Made by a program: the position numbers and the translations under genes | NCBI GenBank assembly: GCA_905233985.1 | Contig: CAJOFA010000008.1 | Location: 55,534 to 119,533 of the forward strand | Direction: 5' to 3' | Length of the DNA stretch: 64,000 bases | DNA from: an uncultured Prevotella sp. | GTDB lineage: Bacteria > Bacteroidota > Bacteroidia > Bacteroidales > Bacteroidaceae | Notes under the pieces: model-generated | Told to the model about the DNA's origin: nothing | Database searches by the model: none | What the model saw: the letters and a program-made list of their open reading frames with translations, nothing else | In this document: one piece after another, positions 1 through 8,700 of the stretch | Layout of the letters: every line of letters begins with the position of its first letter | Numbering within the stretch: position 1 is the stretch's first letter

Positions 1-58
1 AACTAAATTAATCAACCATAAACCTTAACCATTAAAAATCCCTTTTAAAATGATACTG

Positions 59-66
59 CAAAGATA
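59..66 (-). promoter_or_regulatory. -7 box of a promoter leading left out of the window
   Basis: On the minus strand the sequence reads TATCTTTG, the Bacteroidetes -7 consensus TAnnTTTG. No clear -33 TTG at 19-20 bases is visible. It would drive a gene beyond the left edge; nothing coding is seen in bases 1-58. Confidence 0.5.
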
Positions 67-199
67 AGCACAAAAAATCAAACATAAAAATATTTTAGGA
101 ACAAAAAGGTTTAATTTCTGCTAACATCACGTTTTCTTGACCAAAATTGTCGAAAAACAAACTTTTTGCCCTCAAAATAACGTATTTTCCACCTGTAAT

Positions 200-230
200 T
201 TGATTATTTCAAATAAAATGATTAACTTCG
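200..230 (+). promoter_or_regulatory. probable promoter of the hybrid histidine kinase
   Basis: TTG at 200-202, a 20-base spacer, then TAACTTCG at 223-230, one base away from TAnnTTTG. It gives a leader of roughly 30 bases before the ATG at 263. Bases 67-199 are AT-rich and hold no gene that I can see. Confidence 0.5.
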
Positions 231-262
231 CAGCGTAAAAACCTAATGCAATTATTTCAATC

Positions 263-1957
263 ATGGGCTTTAGCACGTTAGAAATAATCATTATCGTCAT
301 CGCGCTAATAGCAGTCTTTGTATTAGTGAGACTGTTCTATCAGCGTACCATGCGCGTGCGAAACCGTCTGCAAATGGAGCAAATGTTTACCAACATCACC
401 CATGAGCTGCTGACTCCACTTGCCATTCTCTCCGCCTCAGTAGAGCATCTACACCAGAAAGAGCCCCAGTATGACGACGAGTATTCCATGATGCAGTTGA
501 ACATCCAGCGTTGCGTGCGGCTGCTGCAACAGATTCTTGAAACCAGCAAATCCCTCTCGGGTGACCTGCGCCTGCTTGTTAGTCATGGTGACATCATGCG
601 TTATATCCGTGAGACAGCCACCACCATCAAGCCATTGATGCAGCGCAACGAACTTGACTTCAACATTACCTGCACCCCTGAAAGTATGATGGGATGGATT
701 GACCCCGACAAACTGGACAAAATCATCTTCAACCTGCTTTCGAACGCAGCCAAATACACGCCCAAAGGCGGCAATGTCACGCTCGACGTACAGACGAACA
801 AGAACTATGACCGCATCATCATCCGCGTGATTGACACAGGTAAAGGTATCCCCAAGGAAAGGCAGAAGACTTTGTTCCAGCGCTTCAACGACGGTGAATA
901 CCGTAGCAACCATACCTTCGGCACAGGTTTGGGAATGGCACTGACACGTGACCTGGTCTATCTGCATGGCGGAACCATCAACTATAAAAGCGAGGAAGGC
1001 AAGGGAACGACGTTCATCGTTGAGTTGCCTATTAATAAGGAATCATTCACGACGAATCAGATTGATGAGCACAACAAGATTATCCCATACGTTCCCAAGA
1101 GCCTTGTCATTGACTATAGGAAACGACCCGAACCGACACCTATTCTGACACCTGAGGAACTACAGGCTAACAAGGAAGCGGAAGAAAACGCCTATAAGAT
1201 TCTTATTGTAGAGGATAATATAGAACTGCTCATGCTGATGAAGCAGATTCTCTTCCCGAAGTATCATGTGCTGACGGCAAGCAACGGCCGTGAGGCTCTT
1301 GAAGTTATACGCACGTTTGACCTTGACCTCATCGTTTCCGACGTGATGATGCCCATCATGGACGGTTACGAGTTAACGAAAGCCGTTAAGGATAATCCCG
1401 ACTATAACCACATCCCCATCATTCTGCTGACAGCCAAGACTCAGGCTAAAGACAAGGAAGAAGGTCTGCGTATTGGTGCTGACGACTACATCATCAAGCC
1501 GTTCCGTTTGGGTGACCTGACAATGCGCATTGACAGTATCATCGAGAAAAGAAAGCGCATACAAAGTGACTTCAGGCAACTGACCATTGATGAGACTAAG
1601 AAAGCTGCCAGTACGCCGTCGCCTGATAACGAGTTCCTTCAGCGTGCTATTGAATGTGTCAACAAACACCTTGACGACACCGAGTTCGACCGCGACGCTT
1701 TCGCACGCGAGATGGGTGCCAGCGCCTCCACACTCTACAACAAGCTACGCGCCACAACGGGCATGAATGTCACCAACTTCATCCGCGATATCCGCCTGAA
1801 ATCCGTTGACGGAATCATCAAGGCCAATCCAGACCTTCGCGTCAGCGACCTGGCATACAGCATCGGTTTCAAAGATCCTAAATACTTCGCAACAATTTTC
1901 AAGAAAGAATTTGGTATGCAACCCAAAGAGTACATCGAGAAACTTAGAAATTCTTAG
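263..1957 (+). CDS. Short hybrid two-component regulator (kinase + receiver + AraC HTH)
   Basis: A single polypeptide that should phosphorylate its own receiver and act as a transcription factor. Domains in order: one membrane helix (about 5-25), HisKA with the phosphoacceptor His47 in THELLTP, HATPase_c with the N-box near 157-165 and GTGLG near 220, a receiver domain (about 311-425) with Asp360 in SDVMMP, and a C-terminal AraC-type HTH (about 465-562). Bacteroides hybrid regulators usually carry a large periplasmic beta-propeller sensor before the kinase; it is absent here, and the protein begins with the membrane helix. The upstream 260 bases hold no such module, so this is a naturally short form and not a visible fragment. 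It converges with the symporter gene 13 bases away, with no obvious terminator between them. Target genes cannot be read from the sequence. Confidence 0.9.
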   Translation: MGFSTLEIIIIVIALIAVFVLVRLFYQRTMRVRNRLQMEQMFTNITHELLTPLAILSASVEHLHQKEPQYDDEYSMMQLNIQRCVRLLQQILETSKSLSGDLRLLVSHGDIMRYIRETATTIKPLMQRNELDFNITCTPESMMGWIDPDKLDKIIFNLLSNAAKYTPKGGNVTLDVQTNKNYDRIIIRVIDTGKGIPKERQKTLFQRFNDGEYRSNHTFGTGLGMALTRDLVYLHGGTINYKSEEGKGTTFIVELPINKESFTTNQIDEHNKIIPYVPKSLVIDYRKRPEPTPILTPEELQANKEAEENAYKILIVEDNIELLMLMKQILFPKYHVLTASNGREALEVIRTFDLDLIVSDVMMPIMDGYELTKAVKDNPDYNHIPIILLTAKTQAKDKEEGLRIGADDYIIKPFRLGDLTMRIDSIIEKRKRIQSDFRQLTIDETKKAASTPSPDNEFLQRAIECVNKHLDDTEFDRDAFAREMGASASTLYNKLRATTGMNVTNFIRDIRLKSVDGIIKANPDLRVSDLAYSIGFKDPKYFATIFKKEFGMQPKEYIEKLRNS

Positions 1958-1970
1958 GGCTTTTATTCTC

Positions 1971-3440
1971 TTACCCCTTACTACTTGCCCCTAACTTCTT
2001 GCCCCTTCTAATTCCACTCACCCATAGCAACACAAACGTCAGCAATCCGTTCATCATCAACAACTCATAACCGAAGGTGTAACCTACGGTCTGTGCCGTC
2101 TTGTCAATGGCAAAACAGATAAAAGGTGAGGCCACAGCAATATATGGCACCCACCTGTCACGCGGCTTACGATGGGTGAGCAATCCGAAAGCAAACAACC
2201 CCAACAGCGGTCCATAAGTATAACTGACAATGATATAGATAGCATCAATCAGACTGGTGGAATTCACTACCCTAAACAACAGGATAAACAGCACGAACAG
2301 CGCACACATAATGAGATGGACACGCTTACGCAGTCTTTCATCATCGGGCTTTTCACAGATATCAACACAATAGATGGTCGTGAGCGACGTCAAGGCTGAG
2401 TCGGCACTGGAGAACGAAGCCGCCACAATGCCGAGCACAAAGAATATCAATATGAATTGAGATTGGAAGAAGGAACCCTGAGCATCTGTCGCACCTTCCA
2501 CATACATCGGTAACAACTCGTCACCCATCGTCGATAGTGCCCCACCCTGCTGTTGAGTCAACAGCACCAACAATACACCCAAAGCGAGGAACAGCAGATT
2601 TGCCGGTAAGAAAGCAACACCATACGAGCACATATCCTTCTGGGCGTCACGCAGATTCTTGCACGTCAAGTTCTTCTGCATCATATCCTGGTCCAATCCC
2701 GTCATGACAATGACGATAAACACACCACTGACAAACTGTTTCCAAAAGTTCTGCTTCGATGCCCAATCATCCCAGACAAAAATGCGCGACAACTCGCTGC
2801 CGGCAACGGCTGAAACGGTATCGCCCAATGATGCGAGGTTCAAATCTGCCGCTACCTTATATATAATAAGGAGTAATGCTGTGAAGAGGCACAACGTCTG
2901 TAACGAGTCCGTCCATACCAGCGTCTTAATGCCTCCGCGCCGCGTATAAAGCCATATCAGCAGCACCAGTCCTATCGCCGTCACCGCAAAGGGGACACCC
3001 ATCGGTCCGAAGGCGAACCGCTGCAGAATAATGCACACCACGTAGAACTTAACTGCTGCACCCGCCATCTTCGACAGCAGGAAGAACGAGGCACCCGTCT
3101 TGTAAGAACACGCCCCCAGACGCTGCCCTAAGTAGGCATAGATGGAAGTCAAGTTGAGCTTGTAATAGAGCGGCAGCAGCACGAAGGCCACCACTACATA
3201 GCCAAGAATAAAACCCATACACGTCTGCAGATAAGTCATCTGCGAGTTCACCACCATGCCCGGCACCGACACAAAGGTAATGCCCGAGATGGAAGCGCCC
3301 ACCATACCAAAGGCCACCATATACCACGGTGAGCGGCGGTCAGCACGATAAAATGTCTCATTCGTGGCACGTCGTCCCGTCCATCGACTGATGGCAAAAA
3401 GCAGGGCGAAATACACTAAAACGACTGCTATGACTATCAT
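1971..3440 (-). CDS. Sodium:solute symporter (SSS family)
   Basis: Integral membrane transporter of the SSS/SLC5 family coupling Na+ to uptake of an organic solute; the substrate cannot be told. The protein shows 12-13 hydrophobic segments and the family-typical start region with FYRADRRSPWYMVAFG and GASISGITFVSVPG. I place the start at 3440 (489 aa, MIVIAVVLVYF), although the frame is open to 3524, because a -7 box lies at 3450-3457, inside the longer frame; the extra codons are repeat-derived and look non-native. The transcript would then be nearly leaderless. The last ten codons (GKKLGASSKG) lie in a short direct repeat based on AAGGGGCAAG, so the C-terminus seems repeat-derived. Confidence 0.85.
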   Translation of the reverse strand: MIVIAVVLVYFALLFAISRWTGRRATNETFYRADRRSPWYMVAFGMVGASISGITFVSVPGMVVNSQMTYLQTCMGFILGYVVVAFVLLPLYYKLNLTSIYAYLGQRLGACSYKTGASFFLLSKMAGAAVKFYVVCIILQRFAFGPMGVPFAVTAIGLVLLIWLYTRRGGIKTLVWTDSLQTLCLFTALLLIIYKVAADLNLASLGDTVSAVAGSELSRIFVWDDWASKQNFWKQFVSGVFIVIVMTGLDQDMMQKNLTCKNLRDAQKDMCSYGVAFLPANLLFLALGVLLVLLTQQQGGALSTMGDELLPMYVEGATDAQGSFFQSQFILIFFVLGIVAASFSSADSALTSLTTIYCVDICEKPDDERLRKRVHLIMCALFVLFILLFRVVNSTSLIDAIYIIVSYTYGPLLGLFAFGLLTHRKPRDRWVPYIAVASPFICFAIDKTAQTVGYTFGYELLMMNGLLTFVLLWVSGIRRGKKLGASSKG

Positions 3441-3449
3441 AATTGGCTG

Positions 3450-3457
3450 CAAAGGTA
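3450..3457 (-). promoter_or_regulatory. -7 box of the symporter gene
   Basis: Minus strand TACCTTTG, ending 9 bases before the ATG at 3440, which implies a leader of about five bases. The sequence immediately upstream is a direct repeat (GAAGAACAATGAAC, twice). Confidence 0.65.
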
Positions 3458-3465
3458 GTAAAAAG

Positions 3466-3548
3466 TTCATTGTTCTTCGTTCATTGTTCTTCGTTTTTTT
3501 CTTATCGGTAGTAATTTTTTTCACTTTTCACTCTTCATTTTTCACTTT
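3466..3548. repeat. Simple direct repeats in the divergent symporter/trpB promoter region
   Basis: Two families lie side by side: GTTCATTGTTCTTC repeated at 3466-3493, and a CTTTTCACTCTTCATTTTT-type repeat at 3520-3548. Each abuts a -7 box (3450-3457 minus, 3556-3563 plus). The second family recurs upstream of the tRNA-Phe promoter and the MurU-like gene. Confidence 0.7.
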
Positions 3549-3555
3549 ATTTTAT

Positions 3556-3563
3556 TACCTTTG
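3556..3563 (+). promoter_or_regulatory. -7 box of trpB
   Basis: TACCTTTG matches TAnnTTTG exactly; predicted start of transcription near 3567 and leader of about 40 bases. The -33 region is occupied by the CTTCATTTTTCAC repeat and has no clear TTG. Confidence 0.65.
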
Positions 3564-3607
3564 CATCCGATATGGTTAAATCAACTAACCCAAAAACATA
3601 AAAAACA

Positions 3608-4969
3608 ATGGCAAGACAAAAGAAATTCATCCTTCAGGAGAGTGAGATTCCAACACAGTGGTACAACATTCAGGCAGACATGCCCAACAAGCCCATGCCC
3701 CCCATCCATCCCGCCACCAAGCAACCGCTCGGCGTTGATGATTTGGCGCACATCTTCCCCCGCGAGTGCTGTGTGCAGGAACTGGATACCGAACATCGTT
3801 GGATTGACATCCCAAAAGAGGTGCTTGACAAGTACAAGTTCTACCGTTCCACACCACTCGTCCGTGCTTATGCATTGGAAGAGGCATTGGGAACACCTGC
3901 TCATATCTATTTTAAGAATGAGAGTACCAATCCGCTTGGTTCGCACAAAATCAACTCCGCCCTGCCCCAGTGCTACTATGCCAAGCAGGAAGGAACGACC
4001 AACGTCACCACTGAGACGGGTGCCGGTCAGTGGGGTGCAGCCCTATCTTATGCTGCCAAGATTTATGGCCTTGACTGCGCCGTCTATCAGGTGAAAATTA
4101 CCATGCAGCAGAAGCCCTACCGCAGCAGCATCATGCGTACCTTTGGTGCCGTGGTTGAAGGTTCTCCCTCAATGTCCACCCGTGCCGGCAAGGATATTCT
4201 GACCAAAGACCCCACGCATAGCGGTTCACTGGGTACGGCCATCTCCGAGGCTGTCGAACTGGCAACTACCACACCCAATTGTAAATACACCCTCGGCTCC
4301 GTGCTCAACCACGTCGGTCTGCACCAGACCATTATCGGCTTGGAGGCAGAGAAGCAGATGGCGATGGCAGGCGAATACCCCGACATGGTGATTGCATGCT
4401 TCGGCGGCGGTTCCAACTTCGGCGGCATCGCCTTCCCCTTTATGCGCCACAACATTCTCGACGGCAAGAAGACAGAGTTCATCGCTGCTGAGCCCGACAG
4501 CTGCCCAAAGCTGACACGTGGACAGTTCCGCTACGACTTCGGCGACGAGGCTGGCTATACTCCCCTGCTGCCCATGTTCACGCTGGGTCATAACTTCAAG
4601 CCCTCAAACATCCACGCTGGTGGTCTGCGCTATCACGGTGCCGGCATGATTGTCAGTCAACTCATTAAGGACGGTCTGATGCGCGGTGTTGACATCCCAC
4701 AGCTTGAAACCTTCGAGGCAGGTATGCTCTTCGCACGCACAGAGGGTATCATCCCTGCTCCAGAGAGTTGCCACGCCATTGCCGCTACCATCCGCGAGGC
4801 CAACAAGTGCAAGGAAACGGGCGAGGAGAAGGTCATTCTGTTCAACCTCAGCGGTCACGGTCTCATTGACATGCCCAGCTACGACTCGTTCATCAAGGGT
4901 GACTTACAGAACTACACTGTCACTGATGAGATGATTGCTGAGAACCTTGCAGAACTCGACAAACAGTAA
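3608..4969 (+). CDS. trpB: Tryptophan synthase beta chain, TrpB2 type
   Basis: PLP enzyme that joins indole with L-serine to make L-tryptophan. The PLP lysine is Lys114 in GSHKINSA; the phosphate-binding loop is the glycine cluster CFGGGSNFGG near residues 260-270. The length (453 aa) and N-terminal extension (PTQWYNIQADMP) fit the TrpB2 branch rather than the roughly 400-residue TrpB1 found in trp operons. No trpA or other trp gene is adjacent, in line with TrpB2 often standing alone, where it may salvage indole. The gene has its own promoter and a downstream hairpin, so it is probably transcribed alone. TrpB2 rather than TrpB1 is my reading of the sequence features. Confidence 0.92.
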   Translation: MARQKKFILQESEIPTQWYNIQADMPNKPMPPIHPATKQPLGVDDLAHIFPRECCVQELDTEHRWIDIPKEVLDKYKFYRSTPLVRAYALEEALGTPAHIYFKNESTNPLGSHKINSALPQCYYAKQEGTTNVTTETGAGQWGAALSYAAKIYGLDCAVYQVKITMQQKPYRSSIMRTFGAVVEGSPSMSTRAGKDILTKDPTHSGSLGTAISEAVELATTTPNCKYTLGSVLNHVGLHQTIIGLEAEKQMAMAGEYPDMVIACFGGGSNFGGIAFPFMRHNILDGKKTEFIAAEPDSCPKLTRGQFRYDFGDEAGYTPLLPMFTLGHNFKPSNIHAGGLRYHGAGMIVSQLIKDGLMRGVDIPQLETFEAGMLFARTEGIIPAPESCHAIAATIREANKCKETGEEKVILFNLSGHGLIDMPSYDSFIKGDLQNYTVTDEMIAENLAELDKQ

Positions 4970-4970
4970 T

Positions 4971-4998
4971 ACGGAGCGTTTCTTCGGAAACAGTCCGT
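4971..4998 (+). terminator. UUCG hairpin after trpB
   Basis: Stem ACGGA..GTTTC, loop TTCG, then GAAAC..TCCGT, starting two bases after the trpB stop. It is a very stable tetraloop stem but lacks a T-run, so it may be a 3' stabiliser or an imperfect terminator. Confidence 0.5.
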
Positions 4999-5040
4999 TA
5001 CGAGGATTGCTTTGTCATTTGACATGCAGATAACAAGAAA

Positions 5041-5064
5041 GCCCGACGCGTTTCCGCGTCGGGC
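5041..5064 (-). terminator. Terminator of the hsp20 gene
   Basis: Perfect 10-bp stem GCCCGACGCG / CGCGTCGGGC with a four-base loop. On the minus strand it is followed by TTTCTT. It lies 25 bases beyond the hsp20 stop. Confidence 0.8.
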
Positions 5065-5088
5065 TTCAACAACTAACACATTTAGAAC

Positions 5089-5514
5089 TTATCCGATGGC
5101 AATTTGGCGTGCCACTTTCGCCTTGGTCTCTTCCTGCTTGGGCAGCTCTACGGTCAGTACACCGTGCTCCACCTTTGCAGAAATCTTGTTCTTGTCCACA
5201 TCGTCAGGCAGAATCAGCGTCTGCTCAAACTTAGAGTAGCTGAACTCGCGGCGCAGGTAGCGGGCGTTCTTGTCCTCGTCCTTGTGTTCCTGCTTCTGCT
5301 CCATCTTGATGATGAGGTTGCCCTCGTCATTAATGTGAACATTGAAATCCTCCTTCTTCATGCCCGGGGCTGCCAGTTCTACGGTATAGCCTTTGTCGGT
5401 TTCCTTGACGTTAATGGCCGGTGCTGTGCAGCTGGCCTTCGGCATATAGCTGGCATCAAACAGGTCGTTGAACACTGTGGGTAACCATGCGGAATTTCTC
5501 ATCATTGGCATCAT
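5089..5514 (-). CDS. Hsp20-family small heat-shock protein
   Basis: ATP-independent holdase that binds unfolding proteins in the cytoplasm. The 141-residue protein has an alpha-crystallin core (about 35-130) with the strand motif VELAAPGMKKEDFNVHI and the signature GVLTVELPK near the C-terminus. The start at 5514 (MMPMMRNSAW) is preceded by TAGGAGGT, an unusually strong Shine-Dalgarno sequence for Bacteroidetes. About 85-100 bases upstream lies a sequence that matches the sigma-54 consensus at 11 of 12 positions. Downstream is a perfect terminator. Monocistronic, most likely stress-induced. Confidence 0.92.
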   Translation of the reverse strand: MMPMMRNSAWLPTVFNDLFDASYMPKASCTAPAINVKETDKGYTVELAAPGMKKEDFNVHINDEGNLIIKMEQKQEHKDEDKNARYLRREFSYSKFEQTLILPDDVDKNKISAKVEHGVLTVELPKQEETKAKVARQIAIG

Positions 5515-5597
5515 AATCTTTACCTCCTAATTCTATTGTTTTAAAGTTGAACATTTTTATTGTCTTTTGAGTACCTTGCGGCGCTCAATTACATAAA

Positions 5598-5613
5598 TGC
5601 AAGGAACGTACCA
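5598..5613 (-). promoter_or_regulatory. Sigma-54-like -24/-12 element upstream of hsp20
   Basis: Minus strand TGGTACG-TTCC-TTGCA, matching the general sigma-54 consensus TGGCACG-N4-TTGCW at 11 of 12 positions including the invariant GG and GC. Predicted transcription start near 5587. Upstream, 5628-5655 holds TGTGTCA and GACAAAATG copies in inverted arrangement, which could be an activator site. No TAnnTTTG box is seen before this gene. Confidence 0.6.
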
Positions 5614-5720
5614 ATGAAGACTTTATGCCATTTTGACACAATAAACCGACAAAATGACACAAATAAAGAATATGAACAAGGAGCAAGAGAATACGCTATG
5701 GTTCTCTAAACCACTGTTAA

Positions 5721-8700
5721 TCAACCATTCAGTATATTTCTCAGGATATTGACGCCTTCCTGCACGGTGGGAACATCTGCGATGCTCATGGAGCGGCGGC
5801 CGTTCGCTTCGCGGAACTGGCAACGACGCGGATAACGGCCCACAAAATCAATAACACGGCCAAACACATCGCTGCCATAATAGGGACTGTCGGGATTAGA
5901 GACGAAGACAAGTATCATACGCCCCTGCTTCAGCAGAATCTTCTCACAACCCATTAGTTTGCCCAACCGACGGAGGGGCACCACACGCATGAGTTCCTCA
6001 CCTTGTAAGGGTACGGAGCCGAAACGGTCGATAATACGTGTACGGTAAGCCTCTAACTGCTCGTCGCTGCGCAGATTGTCAAGCTCACGATAGAGCAGCA
6101 TACGCTCCGAGTCGCTGGGCACATACTGGTCGGGGAAATACATCTCAAGGTCGCTCTCGAGGGAACAATCGGAAACAAAGTTATCGTGGAGGGTGGAGGG
6201 TGGAGGGTTTAAGGAGGATAGTTTCTTCCCTTCAGGTTTTCTCTCTCCACCTTCCACCTTTATCCCTCCACCTTCATTTCTCAATTCCACCACGGCCTCG
6301 TTGAGAATCTTGACGTAGGTTTCATAGCCGAGGTCGGCAATAAAGCCGCTTTGTTCGGAGCCGAGCAGATTACCTGCTCCACGGATATCAAGGTCCTGCA
6401 TGGCGATATTGATGCCCGAGCCGAGGTCGCTGAAGTTCTCCAATGCCTCCAAACGCCGCCGACTCTCTGGCGGCAATGCCGAGAGCGGCGGAGCCAGCAG
6501 GTAACAGAACGCCTTACGGTTGCTGCGTCCCACACGACCACGCATCTGGTGCAGGTCGCTGAGTCCGAAGTTCTGCGCTCCGTTGATGATGATGGTGTTG
6601 GCATTGGGTATGTCAATACCATTCTCAACAATAGTCGTCGAGAGCAGCACGTCGTAATCATAGTTGGCAAAGTCGAAGACAATCTGCTCCAACTCATCGG
6701 GCTTCATCTGTCCGTGCCCGATGGCAATACGGGCGTCGGGCACATACTTGTGAATCATCTCCGCCAATCGGTTCAAGTCATTGATGCGGTTGTTGACGAA
6801 GAAAACTTGTCCATTGCGCGACATCTCAAAGTTGATGGCGTCGGCAATGATGTCTGCCGAGAACGTGTGTATCTCCGTCTGTATGGGATAGCGGTTGGGC
6901 GGCGGTGTCTGAATGGTACTCAGGTCGCGGGCACCGACTAACGAGAATTGCAGTGTACGGGGGATGGGCGTAGCAGACATGGTAAGCGTGTCAACGTTCG
7001 TCTTCATCTGGCGCAGTTTCTCCTTCGTGCTGACGCCGAACTTCTGTTCTTCGTCGATGATGAGCAGGCCGAGATCCTTGAACTTCACCGTCTTGCCAAT
7101 GAGCTTATGCGTACCTATTAGGATGTCTATCTTACCGGCGGCAAGGTCGGCAAGGATTTCTTTCGTCTTTTTCGCACTACGCGCCCTGCTGAGATAGTCC
7201 ACACGCACAGGCATATCCTTCAGGCGTGAGGAGAAAGTCTGGAAGTGCTGATAGGCCAACACGGTTGTAGGCACGAGCACTGCCGTCTGCTTGGAGTCGC
7301 AGGCGGCCTTGAATGCCGCACGCACAGCCACTTCGGTCTTACCGAAACCTACATCACCGCAAACCAGACGGTCCATCGGGCGTGACTTCTCCATATCGGC
7401 CTTCACGTCGTTGGTTGCACGAAGCTGGTCGGGCGTGTCTTCATAGAGGAACGATGCCTCTAACTCGTGTTGCAGCGACGAGTCGGGGCTGAATGCAAAG
7501 CCCTTCTCGCGCCGACGGGCAGCATACAATTTAATGAGGTCGCGGGCAATGTCCTTCAGTTTCTCCTTGGTACGCTGTTTCAGCCGTTCCCATTGCCCCG
7601 TACCGAGATGGCTCAACCTCGGCGGTTCGCCATTGTCCTGCGCCTTATACTTCGACACCTTATATAGCGAATGGATGCTGACGTAGATAGCTCCCCCACC
7701 CTGATAGATGATTTTGATCATCTCCTGATAGCTCGGTCCTCTACTTTCAACCTTCATCCCTCCACCAGTTATCGGCATACGGACCAGCCCACCGAACTTA
7801 CCGATACCGTGGTCCACATGTACAACGTAGTCGCCGACCTCAAACTGCTGTATTTCCTTGAGTGTAAGCGCCACCTTACCGCTTCGGGCATGTTCGCTCC
7901 GCAGGTTATATTTATGGTAGCGGTCAAATATCTGGTGGTCGGTGAAGACACATAGTTTCTGGTCGTTATCGACAAACCCCTCGTGCAAGGTCTTCTCAAT
8001 GGGAGTGAAGAGCCGCCCCCCCCCAGTGGGGGAATCCACGACGTCCCCCGCTAGGGGACTACAGGGGGCTTCCAATATTTCCTTCAAGCGTTCGTTCTGC
8101 TTGGGATTGTCAGCCAATATATATATATGGTACGCGCGAGAGCTGTAGTCTTCGAACGTCTGCTTGAGCAATTCAAAATTCTTATGGAAGAGCGGCTGGG
8201 CACTGATGTTGAAGCGAATGGTTGCGTCTGGTTCACGTACAGGACGATGACCGGTCTCAATGAGACGGAAATCTGTAGCCTCAAGCGCGAACTGGGTTCC
8301 CGTAGTAAGCTGTACCTCCTTGCGCATGGTGGCAATAATCTGAGCCTGCTCTTCTTCAGTGGCACCCTCGGTGCGCTCCTGTATGGCCTGTTGCGAAAAT
8401 CCCTCGCGGAACGTCTGGTCAACGATGTCGCGCACGAAGACAAAGTCCTTCATCACCAGCACGGTATCCTTGGGCAGGAACGACAGCAGCGACACACGGT
8501 CTTCAACGTCCTGCCCCAGCTCAGGCACAATCTCTATCTGCTCACGCCGGTCGCGCGAAAGCTGGTTCTCCACCTCGAACGTGCGGATGCTGTCAATGTC
8601 GTCGCCGAAGAAATCGATGCGGAACGGATATTCACAACTAAACGAAAAGACATCAAGGATGCTACCGCGCAGAGCAAACTGCCCGGGCTCATAGACATAA

